Assembly (NCBI GenBank): GCA_949775045.1
Contig: OX459095.1
Location: 37,446,809-37,510,808, forward strand
DNA: 64,000 bases
DNA from: Metridium senile
Lineage: Eukaryota; Cnidaria; Anthozoa; Actiniaria; Metridiidae
Direction: 5' to 3'
Position numbers and translations under genes: made by a program
The notes under the pieces: generated by a model
The model's database searches: none
Told to the model about the DNA's origin: nothing
The model's input: only the letters and a program-made list of their open reading frames with translations
Shown here: positions 56,000 through 64,000 of the stretch, piece after piece
Position numbering within the stretch: the stretch's first letter is position 1
How the letters are laid out: each line of letters begins with the position of its first letter

Positions 56000-56516
56000 A
56001 TTCTAATGAGTAAAATAAGATGCTAATGACCGTCGCGCGTGGATGTCCGCTTTGGTGAATTCAAAAAGTATAAACAAGACAAAATAGCACAAAAACACAA
56101 TTTATTACAAATTTAACATAAACGTTGACATTTTATTTGCCAATGAAAAGTAACAAATACAACACCGTTCAATCCTGATCCGATTTACGGGTCGATATAT
56201 ATAATGACACTTCATTTCTAAACGAACACTCAATTCTTATTTAGCTAGACAAACGAATGTGTTAGAATAATAAGCTATGGCATGTTGAGAGATCGATAGC
56301 GAAAAACATGTAGCGCGAGTCGTACGTACGTAAAAGTAACTTTAAAAACAAAAAATATTTGTGCGACTGATAAGATAAATATAAATTATTGGCAGTATTA
56401 TGTATTATATCAATTGTAAGATCTTCATCAAGCATGGAGTTAGAATCGCTCTCAGAGTGTATCCGTGAAATATTATACTAGATAATACAATTTTATTTTA
56501 TATCTATTCTTTTCTA
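56000..56516. other. Non-coding AT-rich interval
   Basis: Probably the 3' UTR and flank of the Harbinger gene that ends near 56564. No terminal inverted repeat of that element could be fixed. Confidence 0.4.
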
Positions 56517-56563
56517 TTGCTTCTATCACGGGTTAATGAAAAAATCTGTAATACTAGTTTGTA

Positions 56564-57001
56564 CTATTTAGTAACTTGTATTTCAACGATATACTCTTTG
56601 CAGCACTCAAATGTTTTGAAAAAGCCGTACACGTCTCTCCGCCAAAAAGCTAGCTCAACACAAACTGGCATCAGCCACCTTGGATGTCTCCATATATTGC
56701 CAACAGCCTTATACGATTTCATATCTTTAAACACATGTTCTATTTTGATACGCCTGCTCGACAAATATCGATTGAATTTCCGTGCTCGTCTCCTTTCTCT
56801 GTTATTTAAGATGCGCATTTGAACAGCTTTTATAGAAGTTAGAAGGGCAATATCATCTGGATATCCGTTATCTGCCAGTAGCGCCATGAGGGGCTTAATT
56901 GTCGGCCATGCCCAACTGGAGTCATAAGGCGGTATGCAGTTGAATCATGTGTGCTCCCTAGAAATCCTGCTTGTATAAAGCGCAAATGTCCTTCGTTGTC
57001 A
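56564..57001 (-). pseudogene. PIF/Harbinger transposase, C-terminal half
   Basis: From the ISL2EU junction leftward: DNEGHLRFIQAGFLGSTHDS, with the second catalytic Asp in HDSTAYR, a frameshift near 56900, LLADNGYPDDIALLT, then RKFNRYLSSRRIKIEHVFKD with the catalytic Glu, and the tail PRWLMPVCVELAF. It continues the N-terminal half at 62756-63535 after removal of the ISL2EU element and one AT duplication. Only one frameshift is seen, so decay is modest. Confidence 0.8.
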
Positions 57002-57182
57002 ATACTCCAGTTTCGAATTCCCCGCTCACTCACGGAAACCGCTGGCTGAACACCACATGGGCTCATGTTATTACTTGGAAACGAGGCTTACCCTGTATTA
57101 GTTTGTTTACATGTCCATGTGCGAACAGCTTAAAGATGGATTACTCGTAGTTTTTTATCAATTTTCGTCGTAAATCGCAATC

Positions 57183-59519
57183 ATGAATTCAAAGAAGGAA
57201 AAACAAGAGACAACAACTACTTTAGAGGAACTAACCAAGCTAAAAGTCGTAGAATTAAAGATAATTTTACGCGAAAATGGTCAACCAACGTCAGGGAAGA
57301 AGGCCGATCTTGTGTTGAGGTGCGACGTTATACAAAAGAGAAAAGAACTTCAATCTATTAGTCAATCGAGTACATCTGGATTATCTGTTTCCATCCAAAG
57401 CACAAGTAGTAGAAATACAGGACAAATAACTTTCAATGTTTTATCGAAAGAAGCAGAAACATGTATATGGACGACAGACTTACGCAAACTACCGCCATTC
57501 AACTTTGTTCAACTTTATGACTATTTAGTCTTAGAAACATCGAAATATGACCACGAAACCATCAAGAAAGCTGGTTATAAGAAACTAAAGTCGTTCAAAT
57601 TCTTTAAAGAAGGACACATAAAGCAGATGACATGCGGGACAAGAAACGACGACATGATCTACGTGAAGTGTGAAGTGTTGGCGTCCATGAAACAACAAAG
57701 ATACAATGTCATGGTATGCTTTGATAGCTCTGGTAATATCCAAAAAGCTGCTTGTGAATGTCCAGCAGGGTAAGAAAACTTTAATCTTTAAGATAAATTC
57801 ACTTTGACAGTACAGTTCTTATCTTTAATAATATACTCTTAAAACAGTATGAAAACTACACTAAGAGAAACATGTACATTGTAACATAGGTCATATACCT
57901 TTTCAAATACCACGTCTGACACAGATATATATATTTTTTTATTATTATTTTATTGAATAATTTCAAACAATTTACATAAAAAGATAATACAGATACTTAA
58001 GCTGAATTACATTACATTACACTACATTACATTTACAGGGGAAGAAAGTAAAATATAAATAGGCATAAATAAATACATGAGTACATCCACACCTACATAC
58101 GTGTAAGAACACATATACATGCATATATCCGTACGTACATGTATATATTTTCATGACACAGATATACCGTATGCATTTTCCATTTTTATTAGTAAAAAGC
58201 AATTGTAGAATGCTGTTTAATTTTGATTTATTTTGTTTTGTAGGAGAGGAGTATCTGGTTTGGGCAAATGCAACCATGTTGGGGGTATACTATTTGCTAC
58301 AGAGGATTTTTGCCGGCAAGGTCTGAAGGAAAGCACAGATCCAATAACCTGCACATCACGCTTATGTGAGTGGAATGTGCCTAGAAAGATGAAGGTGGAT
58401 CCAAAACCTGTAGATGATATTGTCATAACGAAGTATCACTATGGAAAGAAAGCAGCAGCTATAGCAAAAGTAAGTCTCTATGATCCACGAGCTCCAGCTC
58501 ATAGATGTTTGAATCAAGATTCACTACAACAGCTTTCCTCAAGACTCGTGAACTGCTTGAGCAGTAGCTCATTTTTTCTTTTCTATGATTTAAAATCAAC
58601 AAAGGATAAAGAAACTGTTGCAATTGAGAGTATGTCAGAAACTGTCCCTATCAATGCCCCCGAGGCTACAAACGAGGGGTTGCCTTTCAATGATGATTAT
58701 GACATTTCATCCAATAAATTTAATGAAATGCTGGACAAGTACAAAGAGACTGTTACTGACCAAGAAATAGGAAAAGTTGAAACACAAACAAGAGGACAGA
58801 ACAATAATCAGGCTTGGAAAGAACTTAAACGAGACAAACTTACAGCTTCTAACTTCAAAGCTGCTGCATTGAGAAGGAAGGAACCTGATTTATTTTTAAA
58901 GAGAATTATGTACATCAAAGAGAACAAAGCATCTGCTAAATCTCCAGTTTATGGGATCCAACATGAAGATGATGCTGTCTTAAGTTATATTAATACAAAA
59001 CAGAAACAAGGAAATGTTAATTTGAAAGTAGAGGAGGTTGGGACAATTTTATCAAAGGAAAGACCAGGGTTAGGTGCGAGTTTAGACCGAAAGGTATACG
59101 ATCCACTGGCAAAGGGAATGGAAATAGGAGGGTTAGAAGTAAAGTGTCCATATTCTAAGAGAGGAATGACAGTAGCACAAGCATGTGAAGATAAAGCTTT
59201 TTATTTAGGGAGGGATAAAGACAGATTTTCTCTGAAATGTACCCATCAGTATTTCTATCAAGTGCAAGGTCAAATGTTTGTGTGTAAGCTTAAATGGGTT
59301 GATTTTGGTGTATGGTTCGGTAATAATGACATATTCATAGAACGTATATATTTCAATTCTAAATGGTGGTTTGCAGAAGTATTGCCTAAATTAGACTTCT
59401 TTTATAAATGGGCATTTTTACCTGAGATTTTTACTAGAAGAATTGAACGTGGGGTAAGGCTTTATAAGCATGGTGGTTGGAAAAACTTTAAACAATGTCA
59501 TATTACAAGATCGGTTTAG
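57183..59519 (+). CDS. ISL2EU accessory protein: SAP domain, SWIM zinc finger, YqaJ-type nuclease
   Basis: Exons 57183-57769 and 58244-59519; donor GG|GTAAGA, acceptor TTTTGTAG. The lengths add to 1863 nt, 620 residues, no stop. Residues about 15-50 are a SAP DNA-binding helix pair (LKVVELKIILRENGQPTSGK). The SWIM finger CxC...CxH is assembled across the intron (ACECPAG, then GKCNHVGGILF). Residues about 390-560 are a YqaJ/lambda-exonuclease-like PD-(D/E)XK domain: LTASNFKAAALRR, GIQHEDDAVLSY, GASLDRKVYDP (Asp), GGLEVKCPYS (Glu-x-Lys) and QYFYQVQGQM (Gln). All catalytic positions are kept. In ISL2EU elements this protein accompanies the transposase; its exact role in transposition is unknown. 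Confidence 0.92.
57770..58243 (+). other. Intron of the YqaJ gene
   Basis: 474 bp, GT-AG. It contains a TACATAC/ACATAT-rich microsatellite-like stretch at 58010-58150. Confidence 0.85.
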
Positions 59520-59663
59520 TCACAAAAATATACATATATTTTTGTATTTCAAAATATTATGAAACATCTAATTGTTATAGTTTGAGAATTAAATTTTATG
59601 CAATGACTATTTCAATGTAGTTGATAGAGTTGCAAGATAAATAATGTGCTCAATCAAAAGGGG

Positions 59664-59752
59664 TTGAGTGGTTTTTATTTGACATGTACATATAAGTATA
59701 CTAAAAGGTGTTTCACAACCAGACAAACTAAGAAATAATAAAAACCACTCAA
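59664..59752. terminator. Inverted repeat between the two ISL2EU genes
   Basis: TTGAGTGGTTTTTATT (59664-59679) and AATAAAAACCACTCAA (59737-59752) are a perfect 16-bp pair with a 57-nt loop. It lies 145 bp after the YqaJ stop codon. AATAAA occurs on both strands within the arms, so it may serve as a bidirectional 3'-end signal; that role is inference. Confidence 0.5.
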
Positions 59753-60093
59753 TCAATCTATTGGTTGTAGCAATATGTTAGATTAGGTATTTCTCTATTT
59801 ATTAAACCATATCTGTAAATATGTTAAAGTTACATTTCTTTTATTTGACAGATTATATGTTAAAAGTTACAATATATTTTACAATTATAGAGCAATGTCT
59901 TTATTTAAGATAATATTATTAAATCTGTATATAAGTACTTAATCTGTTGAATTATTACAACATATGATACAATAAACACTATTTATTGCCTATATTGACT
60001 AAACTAATTATTTGGTAGTGGATATATTATTTACAGTATGTATAATCTACAAGATTAGCAGAGTGCAAATAATATACAGTGAATATACAGTCG

Positions 60094-60234
60094 AGTACAA
60101 ATATTATACCCGTGAAACAAGTAGCACTAATTAGTACTAAATTGTGCTAATTAAACAATAGAAAACAATAGAATTAGCATAAAATATCACTATTTAGTAC
60201 TATTTATGTTTCACGCTTTTAATGTTTGTATGCT
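60094..60234. mobile_element. Small MITE-like repeat inside ISL2EU
   Basis: Imperfect inverted arms are centred on CGTGAAACA (60111) and TGTTTCACG (60207-60215), extended by TACAAATATT / AATGTTTGTA. It shares ends and inner motifs with 38695-38818. Confidence 0.55.
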
Positions 60235-60267
60235 ATACCTATGAACTTAAGTTTGTTATTATTATAC

Positions 60268-60473
60268 AAACAGGTTCCCATTTAAATCTGTACTGTCCCA
60301 TTTAAATCTGTACTTATGCAAATTTTGTTGATGTCTGCTAAACACACAGATCAACCAATCAGAGAAGTTCACTTTGAGAAGTTCAGAAATAATATACTCT
60401 GATTGGTTGATCTATGTGTTTAGCACACATAAACACAATTTGCATAAGAACAGATTTAAATGGGAACCTGTTT
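60268..60473. mobile_element. 206-bp hairpin MITE inside ISL2EU
   Basis: The arms start AAACAGGTTCCCATTTAAAT and end with the inverse. Internal segments also pair (GATCAACCAATCAGAG with CTCTGATTGGTTGATC). The left arm has a 17-20-bp duplication of CATTTAAATCTGTACT. Target duplication unclear. It lies about 100 bp from the transposase stop. Confidence 0.75.
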
Positions 60474-60566
60474 ATAACTATATATTATCAGATATACATG
60501 TAATGCATTATACACTGTAACACTTTTGAAACAGATTCATTCAAGTTACTTTGTTAGTACATATTA

Positions 60567-62616
60567 TCAAGATGCAGCTATCTTTGGAGGAAGAAGGGGA
60601 GGCAAAAAGTTTGTCAAATAAGCACACACCGTAAAAATTTGATCTGACACATGTGAAAGGCTTAAAGGTAGGGTCCCATCTAAAATGTGATAATTCTTTA
60701 TCCTCCCTATTGCCCGCTCAACATGGATTCTTACAGCAGCAATATGAACTGTTTCCTCTACTTCTTCTGCAGTGAGTTGTGCTCTCTCTCCTTTAAAAGG
60801 GGGGATATTAAGGTGTACTCCTGGTGGTAAAATACTTTGTATATCAAAACCCCTATCAGCCATGACATTGTCACCACGCTCAAGATGTGCAAATAACCCT
60901 GATTTTTCTGTAATACATTTATCAGATACCCTTCCACCCCATAGCTTTGATACAACAGTTATCTGGCCATTCGGGGAGATTCCCACTAAAACCTTAAAAG
61001 TATTATGATGTTTGTAATTAGACCATGTCTCACTTTGTGCAAGCATGGAAGAGGGAACCTCAACAAAAACCTCAGTGCAATCAATAATAACCCTGGTTGT
61101 GGGGTATTGTGAAAACTCTAGAGGCATGTTCTTTCTAACAGATTCTTGTGAGGGAAAAGGAAATAACAGTTTTAACTCAAAGTATAATAAATTAATCCAC
61201 GTACAAAATATCTTACTAACATGTCCACAAGAAATTCCAAACCTATCAGCAAGATCTTTAAGAAAAAGCCCTACCCTTAGTCGTACTAAAACAAGAAAAA
61301 GCTCATCCTTAGTGGTGAGTTTTCTCTTTTGACCAGGTTTCTTCTTTCCTTCTTCTTGGTATGGTCTGGAATCAGGCACATTTCTGTTTCCCCAATACTG
61401 CAACTTGGATAGCTTAGGTTCTAGATAGTCATGAAATGCAGCGAATGCCTCATAATTTGGGAACCCAGTATAGAACTGAACTGCACTATTGTCCTCCTTG
61501 TAGTTTGTAAGAGAAAATTGTCGTTCTTTATAGTCTACGAGTTCTTTCTCTAGAAGGCCAACTCTCTTTTTTAAGTTCACTAGCATAGTCTCTTTTACTT
61601 CAAGCCTTTCCTTCATTGCTGCCAACAATTCATGTAGGTCATTACTACAGAATTCAAAGGCATATGTGTGATCATGTTCTTTCAAAAAATACTCATCATT
61701 TGTCTGCACTCCAACATCTACTTTAAGCACATCCACTGAATGAAAAGGAAGTTCAACCTCCATAAATTCGTGTTCTGTTTCGTTGTTTATGTTATCTATT
61801 GTTATATCTTCTGAACAATAAGGAACCTCGACTACATCACAAGTTCTCTCTTCAATTGCTTCCAAATTCCCTGCAAGTTGTGGTTCACATTGAATGGTTG
61901 TTGTTGTTTGTTGTGATAGTGTTTTCGTTGTTGTTTGTAACTGTCTTTCTTTTGGTGGCTTTCTGTTTGTCTTTATATCAGACCACATAAAGATTGATGG
62001 TTCTGCTCCTATACAACATAAAGTAACATAATTTATTATAATGGATTTAAGGCAAACTAAATAACATTATATTTTTGGAACAAAACTGTAAGTCAAGAAT
62101 AATAGTAATTTGTCAGAGTTCAGTTAATAATTATTTCTAAAGATAAGATGTATAGGAAAATATCACAAAATAGAATTGTTTACTTAACATAAGATCACGT
62201 ATAATAAACGTATAATAAACGTAAAATACTACTACATTTAAATATGCTCACACAAGCTTATAGTCTTGGAATTTACAACATTGTATAAACAAATGTTTGA
62301 GTCGATCTAGTAAAGTAAAGCTAGATAGATGCTTACCGTTAACCAGCTTCACTCTGACGCCACCAATAGACTTCTTCACATCATCTTTTTTAAAATGGTT
62401 ATCACAAATAACTGTTTTTTCGGTGATACGAAAACCATCTCGTCCGTCTTGCCGTTTTATAAGGTTGCACCAGCGTGCTTTCCTTGGTCCTTTGGTTGGA
62501 AATTTGAAAAAACTCATCAAAGAGCGAGTTCCATCCTTGTCATACTCGTAGCTATTACAATCAGGAACAACACATTGCCTTCCGCGGCTTCTTTTAGCAG
62601 ATAGTTTGTTATCCAT
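60567..62616 (-). CDS. ISL2EU transposase: THAP zinc finger, coiled coil, DDE_Tnp_4 nuclease
   Basis: Exons 62616-62337 and 62008-60567; donor G|GTAAGC, acceptor TATAG. The total is 1722 nt, 573 residues, no stop. Residues about 15-100 are a THAP finger (CVVPDC...RWCNLIK...VICDNHF) whose closing AEPSIF motif is made by the splice join. Residues about 215-250 form a coiled coil (MKERLEVKETMLVNLKKRVG). A helix-turn-helix (LKDLADRFGISCGHVSKIF) precedes the DDE core: IIDCTEVFVE (Asp about 401), WGGRVSDKCI, MADRGFDI (Asp about 475), RIHVERAIGRIKN (Glu about 522). The motifs are complete and the protein should bind the ends and cut DNA. It converges on the YqaJ gene. Confidence 0.93.
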
Positions 62617-62755
62617 GGTAAAATGTCGTGTGTTATTACAGCTACAGCTCGAGCGTGTTTACAGGGTTAGCCTCGTTTCGATGTATTATTTCGCGCCTGC
62701 ACTACCAAATTCAGCGGTTTTCCAAAATGGCGCCGGCAATTCGAAACTGGAGTAT

Positions 62756-63535
62756 TATAACCTGGGTGTTAAGGCAGTGGTAATGGCGGTGCCCACTGTA
62801 GAATGGTCGTTGCGGTTCGATTTGAGGTGGATAGATTTCATGCGGTGTAGAATCAATAGAGCCTACGCCATTAGGAAGTTCGGGCCAATTGCCCATCAAA
62901 TTGGCCCATTCATGATCATTAAGCCAGCGGATTTGATTATGGAGGTACTGCCATAACACCGGTAAGATTTTGTGAATTATTCGTATGACAGAAGCGGGAT
63001 CAATGTCAAACCACAGTGCTAGGGTGCCAACATGGGGGTACTTTCTCAACCATATGAGCACAAGCAAGATCTGGTTTATTAAATTTATCTTTTGTTGCCT
63101 CAGTCGCTGTCTTGGTCGGCCGTGAACATTCAAGAGAGTTACTGTCGGTGACAAATCAGCAACCAGTTGTATAACGGGGTGTGTGTGAAGGATGATGGAA
63201 TGTGATTGGGGTCTCTGGGGATTGGGCGAGCGTACTTAAGAGCTCGGCCACTCGCGGGGACATCCTTCACACACACCCCGTTACAGTTGTAAAAAAGAGT
63301 CAGGAGTCTCCCCAGTGTTCCTCCAAAACAACCAATGTTGACCAGAGATAAGAAAATAAACATCCCGCCCATCAAACCGATGACCATGAAAACCAGGAAG
63401 CAAACGCCGATACAAAGGACTATAATTATCAATTAATGGAAGCTGCAAGGCAACAAGAAGCAACATGACTGCTAATAAGTTTAAAAGAACAGCTTGCATC
63501 TCTATGATATCCATGCCGTACGGCAAGACAGGCAC
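62756..63535 (-). pseudogene. PIF/Harbinger transposase, N-terminal half
   Basis: 63535-63292 encodes RRLLPGFHGHRFDGRDVYFL and WRNTGETPDSFLQL. A 112-bp MITE intervenes, then 63163-62756 continues with VTLLNVHGRPRQRLRQQK, a helix-turn-helix region (YPHVGTLALWFDIDPASVIR), ELPNGVGSIDSTPHEIY with the first catalytic Asp, and FYSGHRHYHCLNTQVI. It is then cut by ISL2EU. Without the two insertions, the frame of this half is open. Confidence 0.8.
63172..63283. mobile_element. 112-bp hAT-type MITE
   Basis: Inverted ends of about 22 bp start TAACGGGGTGTGTGTGAAGG. It is flanked by CAGTTGTA at 63164-63171 and 63284-63291. An 8-bp duplication and TIRs of this kind fit hAT. It lies inside the Harbinger transposase gene and has no coding potential. 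Confidence 0.9.
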
Positions 63536-64000
63536 GTGCTGTTAATGATCTTGCATGTGCAGCTTTGGTTACGGTTGCATGCTTCTTGAAATTACTCTCA
63601 CATTCCATCGTGCATTTTCAGTACTACATGGCTCAGACCGTAGCTAGCGTGCACGAATTGTCAAGAAAATTTCTGTTTTTGCTCTAAATTTAAAACCATG
63701 GGAAATGAAAGCGTTACATTAAGAAATACCCAAACGTCCAGTACTACAGGTATTAATTAATTCAGGGAAGCAAACCGACCGAGAGTAAAATTTATAAAGT
63801 TTAAATACCTTTTTTCACAGCCGTTTCTCTATACATATCACAATTAACAAAATCAGCAAAATAGTTATCCATTTTTTATAAAACTATCTCTCTTTTTTGC
63901 TCTGAGGTGGTTGTGATGGCTAATGGCAGCAACAAGTCTACAAATCTCGGTGCCGTAGCGAGTTCGATTTGAACAAAAATATCCATCAAAATGATAGATA
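63536..64000. other. No supported gene at right edge
   Basis: Upstream flank of the Harbinger transposase. The second Harbinger gene (Myb/SANT) may lie beyond the window. Confidence 0.35.

Larger units (their letters stand above)
57004..62753. mobile_element. ISL2EU-type DNA transposon (PIF/Harbinger superfamily), apparently autonomous
   Basis: Inverted ends begin ACTCCAGTTTCGAATT on both sides, with weaker similarity for a further 60-80 bp (GCGGTTT, CCTCGTTTC, CAGGGTTAGCC types). It is flanked by AT at 57002-57003 and 62754-62755; 2-bp AT duplication is the ISL2EU habit as I know it. It carries two convergent spliced genes: SAP-SWIM-YqaJ at left on plus, THAP-DDE transposase at right on minus. 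Both are uninterrupted. Length is 5750 bp. It interrupts a Harbinger transposase gene. Confidence 0.9.

Overview
The window is a transposon-dense stretch of an animal nuclear genome. It is AT-rich, has spliced genes with GT-AG introns, and carries many different retro- and DNA-transposon families. The repertoire (ISL2EU with THAP and YqaJ genes, Tx1-like and L2/CR1-like LINEs, short-LTR BEL/Pao and Ty3/gypsy elements, a Crypton-like tyrosine-recombinase gene) fits a cnidarian or another early-branching marine invertebrate best. That assignment is inference. There is no bacterial operon, rRNA, convincing tRNA or CRISPR array.

Layout. 0-8 kb: remains of four L2/CR1-like LINEs on the minus strand; one (4.3-7.0 kb) still has a 724-codon reverse-transcriptase frame but has lost most of its endonuclease domain. 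8.6-10.4 kb: an unknown CCHC-like gene fragment and a decayed Tc1/mariner-type transposase. 11.3-19.7 kb: a decayed Pao-type gag/protease gene split by a Ty3/gypsy element (12915-18867; 183-bp LTRs; 5-bp target duplication GCCGC), which is itself split by a 1.4-kb hairpin element with a TTAA duplication. 20-26 kb: gene-poor, with a 1.5-kb terminal-inverted-repeat element and a 31-bp minisatellite. 26.6-27.8 kb: AT-rich repeats and a LINE tail. 28.0-30.6 kb: a four-exon gene with C2H2-like fingers and a tyrosine-recombinase-like C-terminus. 30.8-32.7 kb: a foldback element with a 9-bp duplication. 33.2-33.6 kb: another minisatellite. 35.1-38.3 kb: a nearly complete LINE.

39.7-47.4 kb: an OB-fold (RPA-like) gene on the minus strand whose first coding exon is split by a full-length Tx1/L1-like LINE (41659-47249) with poly(A) tail and target duplication. 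That LINE carries a 303-bp hairpin-bearing insertion near its 3' end. 48.7-52.4 kb: a BEL/Pao element with identical 101-bp LTRs, a 5-bp duplication and an intact 1117-codon gag-protease-RT frame, but no RNase H or integrase. 53.2-56.0 kb: fragments of a LINE, a Mutator-like gene, a CACTA-type gene and a BEL/Pao integrase with its 3' LTR.

56.5-63.5 kb: a PIF/Harbinger transposase gene split by an apparently intact ISL2EU element (57004-62753; AT duplication), whose SAP-SWIM-YqaJ gene and THAP-DDE gene converge on a palindrome-rich centre. The same host gene is also split by a 112-bp hAT-type MITE. The main pattern of the window is repeated nesting: at least three independent three-level nests whose junctions can be read to the base, giving a relative order of insertion. 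The most gene-like non-LINE, non-LTR units are the tyrosine-recombinase-like gene and the two ISL2EU genes.
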